Source of the DNA: UBA12068 sp964452415
Lineage (GTDB): Bacteria; Patescibacteriota; Minisyncoccia; Moranbacterales; GWC2-37-73
Assembly: GCA_964452415.1 (NCBI GenBank)
Contig: CAYVME010000005.1
Span: 1 to 42,801, forward strand
DNA length: 42,801 nt
Reading direction: 5' to 3'
Both the position numbers and the translations under genes were made by a program. Below are positions 15,430 to 23,538 of the stretch, piece after piece. The notes under the pieces are model-generated. The model was not told the DNA's origin. It ran no database searches and saw only the letters and a list, made by a program, of their open reading frames with translations. The first letter of the stretch is position 1, and each line of letters begins with the position of its first letter.

Positions 15430-15945
15430 ATGCTCAGATCAAAAGAACAAAGAGTTGGTGTTTTGGTTGACATCCAAAACCTGTACTACAGCGCAAAGGC
15501 GCTGTATGGAAAAAAAGTGAACTTTCAAAAAGTTTTGGAAGAAGCCGTTGGGGAGCGGGTTCTTATCCGCGCCATTGCATATGGAATCAAGACTCTTGAA
15601 GGACAAGAGGAAAAATTCTTTGAGGCACTGGGCAAACAAGGCTTTGAAGTGAAAACCAAAGATTTGCAAATATTCCCAGGTGGGGCCAAAAAGGGTGATT
15701 GGGATGTGGGAATCGCTGTTGATGCAATCAAACTTTCCAAGAGTTTGGATGTGATCGTTTTGGTTTCGGGAGATGGAGATTACATTCCACTTGTTGAATA
15801 CATTCAAAGCACCACGGGTTGCCGGGTTGAAGGCATTTCGTTTGCCGAAAGCACCAGCGGAAAATTGATCGAGTCACTGGATGAATTCATCAATTTATCT
15901 GACAACAAAAAGAAATTTCTGATTTTCACGGGGACGAAAAAATAG
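15430..15945 (+). CDS. NYN-domain protein (LabA/DUF88 family, putative RNase)
   Basis: A 171-residue protein of the NYN (PIN-like) nuclease fold. Family landmarks: the first acidic motif VGVLVDIQNLYYSAKALYG (Asp15 with the Asn), the KKGDWDVGIAVDAIKLS segment with its central aspartates (~95-110), and LVSGDGDYIPLVEYIQ (~117-132). These acidic residues would coordinate a metal for RNA cleavage. The fold assignment is solid; the RNA target is unknown. It is monocistronic, between two palindromic elements and a strong terminator. Confidence 0.88.
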   Translation: MLRSKEQRVGVLVDIQNLYYSAKALYGKKVNFQKVLEEAVGERVLIRAIAYGIKTLEGQEEKFFEALGKQGFEVKTKDLQIFPGGAKKGDWDVGIAVDAIKLSKSLDVIVLVSGDGDYIPLVEYIQSTTGCRVEGISFAESTSGKLIESLDEFINLSDNKKKFLIFTGTKK

Positions 15946-15991
15946 CTTACAGGTGTCAGCTTTCAACTTACAGGCAAAAATTCGAAGTCGC

Positions 15992-16022
15992 AAAAGCAAG
16001 ATGTGAAAATCTTGCTTTTTTT
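15992..16022 (+). terminator. Rho-independent terminator after the NYN gene
   Basis: Stem AAAAGCAAGAT/ATCTTGCTTTT with loop GTGAAA and a T run of seven. Confidence 0.88.
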
Positions 16023-16129
16023 GTGCTTTATTATATAATGACGATGTTATCCGTCGTTTTTTATTATACTGTATTTTGCTTTATTTTAAGAATTATTTGT
16101 ATAAGATATATACTTAATGACGGTTACTC

Positions 16130-16158
16130 TTGATTTTTATAATTTTTAAGTGTAAAAT
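16130..16158 (+). promoter_or_regulatory. Promoter of the TrmB-like cassette
   Basis: TTGATT (16130-16135), 17-bp spacer, TAAAAT (16153-16158). Transcription would begin within a few bases of the ATG at 16162, implying either a leaderless message or use of the second ATG at 16192. Confidence 0.55.
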
Positions 16159-16161
16159 TAC

Positions 16162-16941
16162 ATGTTAAGCAAAATTCAGATTGAGGAAGTAATGAACGGT
16201 CTTTTACAATTAGGATTAAGCAACAAAGAGGCCACAACATATATGGCCGTGCTTGAGACAGGCGAATCGACAATTCCGTCTTTGGCTATTGTAACGAAAC
16301 TTAGTCGTGGCACAATATATGACATTGTCGAAAAATTGAAAGTCAAAGGATTCTTAAGTGAGATCAAGAAAGGCAAACGCAGAAAGTTGACTGCGGAAAA
16401 TCCAACCAATACGCTGTATTCGGTTTTAGATTCACAGCATGGTGAACTGCAGAAAACCAAAAAGGTTGTGGAAAAAATCCTACCAACAATTAACGCGCTT
16501 TCTGGTAGTCAAGATTTCAAACCACAAATTCGCGTCTATGAAGGAGAAAAAGGTTTCCGCCAAGTCTGGGATGAGATTTTTTCATTTAAAGAAAAAACAT
16601 TTCTGAGTATCTCACGAATTGAAACATTCCAGAAATTCATGGGTCAAGAATTCTTGAATGAAATTCAAGCACGCAAAACAAACCTTGGATTCACGAGTCG
16701 CGCCATCAACGAGGATTCACCTCAGGCGCAAGAAATGAAATTTAATGACCCAAAATATTTCCGAGAAACCAGACTTGCGCCGAAGGAATTCCAGTTTCCA
16801 TCGTCGGAAATTATCTTCGGCGACAAAATCGCAATGTTCTCAACAAGGGAGGAGAACATAATCGTCGTCATTGAAAGCAAGGACTTCGCCGAAACCCATC
16901 GAGCATACTTTGAAATGCTTTGGAAAATGCTAGAAAAATAA
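16162..16941 (+). CDS. TrmB-family transcriptional regulator
   Basis: A 259-residue regulator. Residues ~11-85 form the TrmB winged helix-turn-helix: LLQLGLSNKEATTYMAVLE, then IPSLAIVTKLSRGTIYDIVE (recognition helix) and the wing FLSEIKKGKRRKLTAENP. A coiled segment (~90-110) follows, then an effector domain with PQIRVYEGEKGFRQVWDEIF, the usual start of the TrmB C-terminal sensor. In archaea such proteins sense sugars; the effector here is unknown. A second in-frame ATG at 16192 is preceded by GAGGAAG and may be the true start. Two unknown genes follow at 20- and 40-base spacing with strong ribosome binding sites and are probably its co-transcribed partners. Confidence 0.85.
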   Translation: MLSKIQIEEVMNGLLQLGLSNKEATTYMAVLETGESTIPSLAIVTKLSRGTIYDIVEKLKVKGFLSEIKKGKRRKLTAENPTNTLYSVLDSQHGELQKTKKVVEKILPTINALSGSQDFKPQIRVYEGEKGFRQVWDEIFSFKEKTFLSISRIETFQKFMGQEFLNEIQARKTNLGFTSRAINEDSPQAQEMKFNDPKYFRETRLAPKEFQFPSSEIIFGDKIAMFSTREENIIVVIESKDFAETHRAYFEMLWKMLEK

Positions 16942-16960
16942 AACCGCAAAGGAGTTTGTC

Positions 16961-17278
16961 ATGGAAAAAGTTACGGCATGGTTATTCACGGAAAGCGGAA
17001 TGGGGCAATATATTTTAGGAATATTTGCTCCGTCATTGCAGAAGGTTATTAAGTTTCAGACTATCAAACTTTTTTCCTTTATTGATGCTTACCCATGTAA
17101 AGATGTGTGCGGAACACAAATGAAAATTGAAATTGACCCGGCAGGCTTTGAAGAGGCATACAATTTTTATTTTAAAGGAAAAAGAAACAAACAAAGAAGC
17201 ATGCGTCGAAACCGTCAAGAGTTATCTCTGCTTTATGGCAACCATTCTAGGTCTCAAGGACTTACCACTTTCATTTAG
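16961..17278 (+). CDS. Hypothetical protein in the TrmB cassette
   Basis: A 105-residue protein I do not recognise. The N-terminal half is mixed hydrophobic (WLFTESGMGQYILGIFAPSL) with two cysteines in YPCKDVCG; the C-terminal third is strongly basic (KGKRNKQRSMRRNRQ). It is supported as a gene by AAAGGAG seven bases before its ATG, by its place 20 bases after the TrmB stop and by the next gene's similar signal. It could bind nucleic acid through the basic tail, but this is only a guess. Confidence 0.5.
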   Translation: MEKVTAWLFTESGMGQYILGIFAPSLQKVIKFQTIKLFSFIDAYPCKDVCGTQMKIEIDPAGFEEAYNFYFKGKRNKQRSMRRNRQELSLLYGNHSRSQGLTTFI

Positions 17279-17317
17279 GATCAAATATGCATGCAAAATA
17301 AAAAGGAGGGTTGAATC

Positions 17318-18040
17318 ATGAAGTTCACTGCTCGAAAGATTGAAAAAAGTAGTAACGACAAAAGCGCAGGGCTTCGCTTAACTGGACCGTCTGACCAAGT
17401 ATGTCTTCTTCTGGATAAGCAAAAATTTGACATAAAAATATCAATTGCAGATAGTAACGGAATCAAAACGCTGCGCTTAAGCCTTAGAGACATTCCGATT
17501 TTTTACGAATTTCTGCGTAATCAAAAAGAAGAGGCACCAGAAATGTTTAGTGGTAAAACAACAGCTGAGACAGAGCTTTCTGAGCGTGAGGACTATTTAT
17601 ATTACAAGCGTAAAAGCAAGGGAGGAACCATGGTAACTACTCCCACTTCCCGAGTAGAAGCTGAGGGTAGGTGGTGCGGAAAAAAGAAGACTATTACCAA
17701 AATCGAGATTATCGAAGATGCCGGACGATATTTGAAACTCAATGTTAATATAAAAAAATCAGTCATTCCATTTATCGTTTACATCGTTGGAATACAAGCG
17801 AGTCGTCCAAAAAAAATAAGCAGCATTTCCCAAAAGCTTTCCACCGCATTGAGTGGTCTTATTAACAAGGATCACTTTTACAAAAAATCCATGGGGATTG
17901 TAGAACTAATCCCTGGAGACGTCGTGGTTGGGAGAGGTAATATATCAGACACGGATTTTGATCTGGTATATAGTCTCTGGGAAGAAGAATCTGCGAACGA
18001 AATGAAGTTGCTGCTCAGCAGATTGGATAATGATTATTAA
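17318..18040 (+). CDS. Hypothetical protein in the TrmB cassette
   Basis: A 240-residue soluble protein without signal peptide or membrane segment. AAAAGGAGGG sits 8 bases before its ATG, one of the best Shine-Dalgarno sequences in the window. Residues 1-70 look like a beta-rich domain (LRLTGPSDQVCLLLDKQKF). A charged linker follows, then a second domain with ITKIEIIEDAGRYLKLNVNI and a C-terminal helical stretch. No motif points to a function. It is the last gene of the TrmB cassette and is followed by a terminator at 18062. Confidence 0.65.
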   Translation: MKFTARKIEKSSNDKSAGLRLTGPSDQVCLLLDKQKFDIKISIADSNGIKTLRLSLRDIPIFYEFLRNQKEEAPEMFSGKTTAETELSEREDYLYYKRKSKGGTMVTTPTSRVEAEGRWCGKKKTITKIEIIEDAGRYLKLNVNIKKSVIPFIVYIVGIQASRPKKISSISQKLSTALSGLINKDHFYKKSMGIVELIPGDVVVGRGNISDTDFDLVYSLWEEESANEMKLLLSRLDNDY

Positions 18041-18061
18041 GGAGGATGCTTAAAACAGCAG

Positions 18062-18097
18062 GAGATTTTGCGCAACCGCGTGAAATCTCTTTTTTTA
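18062..18097 (+). terminator. Rho-independent terminator of the TrmB cassette
   Basis: A 12-bp stem GAGATTTTGCGC/GCGTGAAATCTC (two G-U pairs), loop AACC, followed by a run of eight Ts. Confidence 0.85.
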
Positions 18098-18252
18098 TTG
18101 CACAACGATTGACAAATCAGCAAAAATAAGCCACACTAAAGCCAGTTAAGTAAATTAATAAAAAGCTTTCACTGGTGCAAAAATGGCTCAGTTAAAAGAA
18201 AAGCGCAAAGCCACAGTCAAGAATTCAACCCTATTTGAATTTTCAGCTGTTG

Positions 18253-18280
18253 TTTTGACTTTTGACTTTTGACTTTTGAC
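18253..18280 (+). repeat. Four tandem TTTTGAC heptamers upstream of pnp
   Basis: Four perfect copies of TTTTGAC, 33 bases before the pnp ATG. Each copy contains TTGAC, so the array could offer several -35-like hexamers, or it may be a slippage-prone microsatellite. Confidence 0.8.
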
Positions 18281-18312
18281 TTTTTTGTCATCAATGCAAG
18301 GCTAATCGTTTC

Positions 18313-20421
18313 ATGGAACCAAAAAAGTGGTCTCTTCAAATTGGAGGACGCGAACTCGTGATTGAAACCGGACTTTTGGCCAAACAGGCCAATGGAGCAG
18401 TGACTGTTCGCTATGGCGATACAGTTGTTTTGGCAACCGCCACAATGAGCAAAGGAGCATCCCGCGTTAGCGGATATTTCCCGCTCATGGTTGATTACGA
18501 AGAGCGTTATTACGCAGCAGGAAAAATTAAAGGTTCTCGCTTCATCAAAAGAGAAGGGCGACCTTCAGATGAAGCAGTTTTGACTGGACGCGTTGTTGAC
18601 CGAACAATCAGGCCACTTTTCAATTCAAGAATGCGAAATGATGTTCAAGTTGTGGTGACCGTGCTTTCAATCGATGGAGAAAATGATCCAGCAATTGTTT
18701 CAATGATCGCAGCTTCAGCCGCTCTTTCAATCTCAAACATTCCTTGGAATGGTCCGATTGGAGCAGTTCGAGTTGGAAGATTGAATGGTGATTTCATTTT
18801 GAATCCAGTTAATGGCGAAGTTACCGATGGGGACATCGATCTTATTATTGCTGGAACAAAAGAAAAAATTAATATGATTGAGGCTGGAATGAAAGAAGTT
18901 CCAGAAGAAGATGTGGTGGCCGCTTTTGCTTTTGGTCATGAAGCCATCAAAAAAATCACTGCCCTTATTGATCAGGTGGTGGCAGAAATCGGAGCTGAAA
19001 AAGCAACTCCATCACTTCTTGCCGGAACTCCAGAATTTGAAAAAGAAATCAAGGAACTTTATCTTGCAGAAAATCTTTCGGAAATCCTTTATCACAAAGA
19101 TAAACAGGTGATCGAAGCTGGAATGAAAGTCATTAAAGACAAAATAGATGCAGTGATTGATGAAAAATACAGCGCTGAAAATGTGGCCAAGTTAAAAGAA
19201 ATTGCAGAACAAGTTTTCGAAGAAGCTTCTGACGATATTGTTCATCAAAACATTCTTGAAAAAGAACAAAGACCGGACGGAAGAAAATTGAATGAAATCA
19301 GAAAGATCACTTGCCACACCAGTCTTTTGCCAAGAACTCATGGGTCTGCAGTTTTCACTCGAGGTGAAACTCAAGCTTTGACCGTGACGACTCTTGGTTC
19401 TCCTGGAGATGAGCAATTCATCGACACCATGGAGGTTGATATCAAGAAAAGATACATTCATCACTACAATTTCCCACCATTTTCTGTGGGAGAAGTTCGT
19501 CCGATGCGTGGACCAGGACGACGAGAGATTGGACATGGAGCTCTTGCTGAGCGCGCACTTTTGCCAGTAATTCCTTCCAAAGAAGAATTCCCATACACTC
19601 TTTTGCTGGTGAGCGAAATTTTGGAGTCAAATGGTTCTTCATCAATGGCTTCGACTTGCGGTTCAACGCTTTCACTTATGGATGCTGGCGTGCCAATCAA
19701 AAGACCCGTTAGTGGAATCGCCATGGGAATTATTGTTGGAAAAGATGACAAATTCAAAGTTTTGACTGACATTCAAGGACTTGAGGATCACTATGGAGAC
19801 ATGGATTTCAAAGCAGCTGGAACAGAAAATGGAATCACAGCGCTTCAAATGGATGTGAAAGTTGACGGAATCACAGTTGAAATGCTTAGTGCGGTCCTTT
19901 CTCAATCAAAAATCAATCGAAAAGAAATTTTGGAGATCATGTTGACAAATCTTCCTGCTCCTCGAGAAAACATGTCCCAATATGCGCCACGCATCATCAC
20001 CATGCATATTAATCCTTCAAAGATCCGAAATGTTATCGGAACTGGCGGAAAAATCATCAATGAAATTATTGATGAAACTGGCGTGCAAATTGACATTGAA
20101 GATGATGGCAGCATCTTCATCACTTCAGTTGATGAAGCTTCTGCAAAGAAAGCTCAACAATGGATCGATAACCTTACTCACGAAGTGAAGCCAGGAGAAA
20201 TCTTCAATGCAAAAGTAACTCGTCTGATGGCATTCGGTGCTTTTGCTGAAATTTTGCCTGGACAAGAAGGCTTGATTCACATCTCAGAATTTTCTGACAA
20301 GCGAGTTGACAAGGTTGAGGATATTGTAAAGGTTGGAGACATTATTCCAGTCAAAGTAAAACTTATTGACGATCAAGGAAGAATAAACCTTACTGCAAAA
20401 AATATTTCACCCTCTGTCTAA
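18313..20421 (+). CDS. pnp: Polyribonucleotide nucleotidyltransferase (PNPase)
   Basis: A 702-residue 3'-to-5' phosphorolytic exoribonuclease, the core of RNA decay. Two RNase PH domains: the first starts with GRELVIETGLLAKQANGAV and holds FPLMVDYEERYYAAGKI and FIKREGRPSDEAVLTGRVVDR; the second contains RPDGRKLNEIRKI and the active-site region around FPPFSVGEVRPMRGPGRREIGHG, split here as FPPFSVGEVRP and GRREIGHGALAERAL. The KH domain (~563, IRNVIGTGGKIINEI) and the S1 domain (~628-698, AFGAFAEILPGQEGLIHISEF) close the protein. Normal length for the family. A terminator-like hairpin follows 36 bases after the stop. Confidence 0.98.
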   Translation: MEPKKWSLQIGGRELVIETGLLAKQANGAVTVRYGDTVVLATATMSKGASRVSGYFPLMVDYEERYYAAGKIKGSRFIKREGRPSDEAVLTGRVVDRTIRPLFNSRMRNDVQVVVTVLSIDGENDPAIVSMIAASAALSISNIPWNGPIGAVRVGRLNGDFILNPVNGEVTDGDIDLIIAGTKEKINMIEAGMKEVPEEDVVAAFAFGHEAIKKITALIDQVVAEIGAEKATPSLLAGTPEFEKEIKELYLAENLSEILYHKDKQVIEAGMKVIKDKIDAVIDEKYSAENVAKLKEIAEQVFEEASDDIVHQNILEKEQRPDGRKLNEIRKITCHTSLLPRTHGSAVFTRGETQALTVTTLGSPGDEQFIDTMEVDIKKRYIHHYNFPPFSVGEVRPMRGPGRREIGHGALAERALLPVIPSKEEFPYTLLLVSEILESNGSSSMASTCGSTLSLMDAGVPIKRPVSGIAMGIIVGKDDKFKVLTDIQGLEDHYGDMDFKAAGTENGITALQMDVKVDGITVEMLSAVLSQSKINRKEILEIMLTNLPAPRENMSQYAPRIITMHINPSKIRNVIGTGGKIINEIIDETGVQIDIEDDGSIFITSVDEASAKKAQQWIDNLTHEVKPGEIFNAKVTRLMAFGAFAEILPGQEGLIHISEFSDKRVDKVEDIVKVGDIIPVKVKLIDDQGRINLTAKNISPSV

Positions 20422-20428
20422 AAATTTC

Positions 20429-20457
20429 TTGGCAATATTTCAAAATTGTTGTAAAAT
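20429..20457 (+). promoter_or_regulatory. Promoter of the gene at 20504
   Basis: TTGGCA (20429-20434), 17-bp spacer, TAAAAT (20452-20457), just upstream of the hairpin at 20458. Confidence 0.5.
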
Positions 20458-20484
20458 AGAAGCACATTAGCGTGCTTCTTTTTT
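20458..20484 (+). terminator. Rho-independent terminator of pnp
   Basis: Stem AGAAGCAC/GTGCTTCT with loop ATTAGC and six Ts. It overlaps the expected start of the next transcript, so it might instead form in that 5' leader. Confidence 0.75.
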
Positions 20485-20503
20485 ACTATATAAAAATAAA
20501 AAA

Positions 20504-21727
20504 ATGACAATGCAAACATCCCCTTTTCAAACAGATCAACAAAACAATTCGACAAGTTCCACGCCAAGCAACAATGAGCTTTCTTTGCGCACTTTGAAGG
20601 ATGACCTGGAAGCATTGAAAACAAAAGGTCTTGAAAAAACCCAGGAACAAAAAGAAAGCACTGAAACAAGCACCAGGCCTAGTGTCGCAAATGAACCAAT
20701 TCCTTCTGGTCCTACTGATTACGCAAAAAATCCAAGCCCATTTTTTTCTCAACAAATCTCTTCCACAAAAGAAATGCCCAGGCCTCTTGCAGCAAATCCA
20801 GCCCAAGAAAAACCGCTGCCAAAAGCAATTGAAAAAGAAAAAACCAGCACTCTCATAGAGATTCCAACAGAAATAAAAAATGATTCGGAAAAATCATCTT
20901 TCAAGATTCTTGGGGCAGTGATAGTAATATTAACCATCTCTATTCTATCTCTCGGAGGTTATTACTTTTGGATGACAAAAACTCCTGCAGCTCCAATGGA
21001 GGCATCTCCAATAGAGCAACCAGTTGAAGATGTTCCCGTGATAATTGAGTCCCCAACAGAAAAATATTCAACCACCAAGCCAAATTATTTAACTTTGGAC
21101 CTGACCGCCGGAGTAGAAGAAACAAAAAAATCCATCTCGGCAATTGCCATGGAACTTAAAGAAGTGGCTCCTTCCACTGCCTATGAATTTTTAATTGTAG
21201 ATAAAGAAAACAATCCTGTTGAATTTCCAGTTTTTGCAACAAGTTTAAACTTGGCCTTTTCACAAAACATTATTTCCTCTCTAGAGAAAGATTTTTCATT
21301 CTTCATATACAATGACAGCGGGAATATGCGAACAGGATTTTCTGTTTCAATGAAAGACAAGAACAATCTTTCAAAATTAATGCTTATTCAAGAAAAAACT
21401 CTTGTCACTGATCTCACTCCTTTGTTTTTGGATAGTAAGCCAGAACAATTAGCAGTTTATGCTTTTAAGGATAATTCCCATAGCTCTTATGCCACTCGAT
21501 ATTTAAATTTGAATATTCAAGAAAAACTTTCTATTGACTATGCACTAACCGAAAAAAAGCTAGTGCTTGGGACAAGCATGGAAATGATGCGAGCTATTAT
21601 TGATAAGCAAAAAAACATCACATCTTCTCCGGAAGCGATTCGGCCGACAACAGAAGAACAGGCTACCGAAGAAATCCCCATTCCTTCCTCCGAAATCTCG
21701 CCACTGACCGATACTGCCACCGAGTAA
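20504..21727 (+). CDS. Single-pass membrane protein with cytoplasmic Ser/Thr/Pro-rich N terminus
   Basis: A 407-residue protein I cannot assign to a named family. Residues 1-130 are low-complexity, rich in Ser, Thr, Pro, Gln and Glu. One transmembrane helix lies at ~134-156 (ILGAVIVILTISILSLGGYYFW). The outer domain (~185-370) is of mixed character with features of a folded domain (YEFLIVDKENNPVEFPVFATS), and the C-terminal 30 residues are again disordered. Proteins with this plan are common in Patescibacteria near pilus genes. It stands alone after pnp. Confidence 0.7.
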   Translation: MTMQTSPFQTDQQNNSTSSTPSNNELSLRTLKDDLEALKTKGLEKTQEQKESTETSTRPSVANEPIPSGPTDYAKNPSPFFSQQISSTKEMPRPLAANPAQEKPLPKAIEKEKTSTLIEIPTEIKNDSEKSSFKILGAVIVILTISILSLGGYYFWMTKTPAAPMEASPIEQPVEDVPVIIESPTEKYSTTKPNYLTLDLTAGVEETKKSISAIAMELKEVAPSTAYEFLIVDKENNPVEFPVFATSLNLAFSQNIISSLEKDFSFFIYNDSGNMRTGFSVSMKDKNNLSKLMLIQEKTLVTDLTPLFLDSKPEQLAVYAFKDNSHSSYATRYLNLNIQEKLSIDYALTEKKLVLGTSMEMMRAIIDKQKNITSSPEAIRPTTEEQATEEIPIPSSEISPLTDTATE

Positions 21728-21903
21728 CAGGTTTTTATACTGAACTGTGGATAACTTGTGTGTAACCGTGTCCAACTGGGGATAAAATATTTAAATAATT
21801 TACTTTTTGAAATTAAATTTTATTTCTTATTTTCCAAAATAAGTACAACTCTTGTGTAAATACTTAATTTTCCTAGGAATAATTAACTTATTACACCACA
21901 GCG
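21728..21903. other. AT-rich gap with two DnaA-box-like sites
   Basis: TGTGGATAA (21746-21754) is a perfect DnaA box on the reverse strand and TGGGGATAA (21777-21785) differs at one position. The rest is AT-rich without a gene. It lies 2.2 kb from the larger DnaA-box cluster at 23986. Confidence 0.5.
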
Positions 21904-21932
21904 TTGACCCAAAGCATATTTTCTGCTATAAT
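21904..21932 (+). promoter_or_regulatory. Near-consensus promoter of a non-coding transcript
   Basis: TTGACC (21904-21909), 17-bp spacer, TATAAT (21927-21932): 11 of 12 consensus bases. It points into a region with no credible ORF until 22640. Confidence 0.8.
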
Positions 21933-21938
21933 TGGAAT

Positions 21939-22469
21939 ATCAGTAAGTGACAAGTACATTCAAAACTTAATTCTTCTTACGGTGCTCACATTCCAAACAT
22001 AATTTCCCCCTATTTATGTTTGGAATGTGGGTACTGTCCAAAGTGCCAAGATTCATTGTAATCAAGGCCACTCCTATTCTAAGAGGAGAAACAAAACAAA
22101 AACAAAAACACTTTTTAAAATAAAAATAAAAATAAAAAGTACAGTTCTTTCAAACCAATCAAAGGCTCAATGCCAGAGGATAGGTAACCACATAGTAGTA
22201 TTCGAATAAAAACTTAGAACGAATATGAAACTTCGTATGTATACAAAATACATGTGATCAGTAAACAAGAACTTGCCTTCACCCGGGCTATATGTTTCAA
22301 ATTTACATGTTGATACATACATAACACTTGGCGCAGATCGCCATATTATATATAATTGGGCGCTTATCTGCGCCAGGTTTCCATACCATTTTTTCAAAAG
22401 AAATGCGATTGTGAAATCTGGTTTTACACTCACATTTCTCTTGAAACAGCCCTGCCTGGGCTGTTTTTT
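21939..22469 (+). ncRNA. Candidate large structured non-coding RNA (~530 nt)
   Basis: Bounded by a near-consensus promoter and a strong terminator. Internal structures: a 16-bp perfect hairpin (21987-22002 with 22014-22029) that extends to about 21 bp with G-U pairs and has a C-rich loop TTTCCCCCTAT; a 12-bp stem TTGGCGCAGAT/ATCTGCGCCAG around 22328-22376 with an inner GCC/GGC pair; a stem AGAAATG/CATTTCT near 22400-22440; and an A-rich linker (22090-22140). I find no RNase P core motifs, no tmRNA tRNA-like end and no SRP or 6S signature. Expression and identity are inference; it could also be two shorter RNAs. Confidence 0.5.
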
Positions 22470-22470
22470 G
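22444..22470 (+). terminator. Rho-independent terminator of the non-coding transcript
   Basis: A 9-bp stem AAACAGCCC/GGGCTGTTT, loop TGCCT, then more Ts. Confidence 0.85.
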
Positions 22471-22509
22471 GTTAATATGATACTTATTGCGCCTTATTTA
22501 GCAAAGTGA

Positions 22510-22605
22510 GACTATTTTTCTTTTTGGCCCATATGCAACGAAAGTGAATCGGAGCTTTTGGAAATTGAGTATTCTTCCAAAAGCGTGCCAAAAAGAAAAA
22601 TAGTC
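22510..22605. repeat. ~95-bp nested palindromic element, copy 4
   Basis: Perfect 19-bp outer arms GACTATTTTTCTTTTTGGC (22510-22528) and its reverse complement (22587-22605), inner hairpin GCTTTTGGAA/TTCCAAAAGC. It is followed by GAGCAATTGCG as in the copies at 15291 and 42746. Confidence 0.9.
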
Positions 22606-22639
22606 GAGCAATTGCGTAAGCCAACCAGTATAAATATTT

Positions 22640-23035
22640 ATGTTTAACAAAAAATCAGCAGCGCATCTCTCAATTGGCGCAAGAGGTGAAAAATCTGCCC
22701 AAGAATATCTTAAAAAATGTGGCTACAAAATTCTTGCGATTAACTTTACCAATCCTAATGGAAGAAGGCTTGGAGAAATTGATATTATCGCCAAGGATAA
22801 GGAGGAAATTGTTTTTGTTGAGGTAAAAACCAGAAATATTCTTTCGAGTGGATCTGGCTTGCCCGAGGAAAATATAACAACCGCAAAATTGTATAAACTC
22901 AACAAGGTGGCTTATTTTTATCTCAACAAAAACAATTTATTGGATTCCAGCTACCGATTTGATGCCATAACCGTCTTGGCTGATTTGGAAAAAAATACGG
23001 CCAATCTGCACCACCTGAAAAACATTTTTGTGTAG
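22640..23035 (+). CDS. yraN: YraN/UPF0102 family nuclease-fold protein
   Basis: A 131-residue protein of the UPF0102 family, which adopts a restriction endonuclease-like fold. The family features are present: GARGEKSAQEYLKKCGYKIL at residues ~14-33 and LGEIDIIAKDKEEIVFVEVKTR at ~44-66, where the D and ExK residues would form the metal site. Length is typical. Family members are linked to natural transformation and DNA recombination in some bacteria. It may be expressed from the region just after the palindromic element; the downstream zinc-finger gene is 150 bases away. Confidence 0.92.
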   Translation: MFNKKSAAHLSIGARGEKSAQEYLKKCGYKILAINFTNPNGRRLGEIDIIAKDKEEIVFVEVKTRNILSSGSGLPEENITTAKLYKLNKVAYFYLNKNNLLDSSYRFDAITVLADLEKNTANLHHLKNIFV

Positions 23036-23185
23036 ACGACTAGCTATAATTTTGTTATAATTGACTAGTATCCTAGAATTTTCTCATAAATTATTAAATG
23101 ATAAGCACCTCGTGCTTGAAATTGCGTCACTCGCCACAAATGAAAAATTATTTTCATTTACTGACTCGTTAGCAATTATAAAAAT

Positions 23186-23536
23186 ATGTCATTAGATTCA
23201 AAAACACGCAAAGAATTGGAAGAGCAACTCTTGTCAGAAAAAACTCGCATCGAAGAAGAGCTTAACCGCATAGCCAAACCAACAACTGCTTCCGGGGATT
23301 TCAGCACAAACTTTAATGAAATTGGCACGGATGAGGACGCTAATGCTTCCGAAGTTGAAGAATATACCGACAATTTGGCGCTTGAAGCCACTCTTGAGAA
23401 GCAACTAAAAGAGATCCTGGAAGCACTTGAACGAATTTCCACTGGAACTTATGGCAAATGCGAAAATTGCGATGGAGAAATTCCAATTGAAAGACTTCGA
23501 GCCTATCCTGCAGCAAAAAAATGCCTGAACTGTTAA
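23186..23536 (+). CDS. DksA/TraR-type zinc-finger protein
   Basis: A 116-residue protein. An N-terminal coiled-coil (KTRKELEEQLLSEKTRIEEEL) leads to an acidic DEDANASEVEEY segment and a C-terminal C4 zinc finger CENC...CLNC, which ends the protein. DksA relatives bind the secondary channel of RNA polymerase and modulate promoters, often with ppGpp; the specific role of this copy is not known. A pair of TATAAT hexamers (23045-23050 and 23056-23061) lies upstream. lspA begins 2 bases after its stop codon, so the two are translationally close. Confidence 0.88.
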   Translation: MSLDSKTRKELEEQLLSEKTRIEEELNRIAKPTTASGDFSTNFNEIGTDEDANASEVEEYTDNLALEATLEKQLKEILEALERISTGTYGKCENCDGEIPIERLRAYPAAKKCLNC

Positions 23537-23538
23537 GA

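Noticed and set aside
18049..18130. Short frame after AAGGAGG downstream of the TrmB cassette
   Set aside because: The Shine-Dalgarno-like sequence abuts the ATG with no spacing, and the frame runs through the terminator.
18183..18272. 29-codon frame ATGGCTCAG... before pnp
   Set aside because: No ribosome binding site, and the end falls in the TTTTGAC repeat; no support beyond being open.
21939..22469. RNase P RNA or tmRNA
   Set aside because: The RNase P core GAGGAAAGTCC and the tmRNA 3' tRNA-like end with TTCGA-loop are absent, so the transcript is reported as unclassified.
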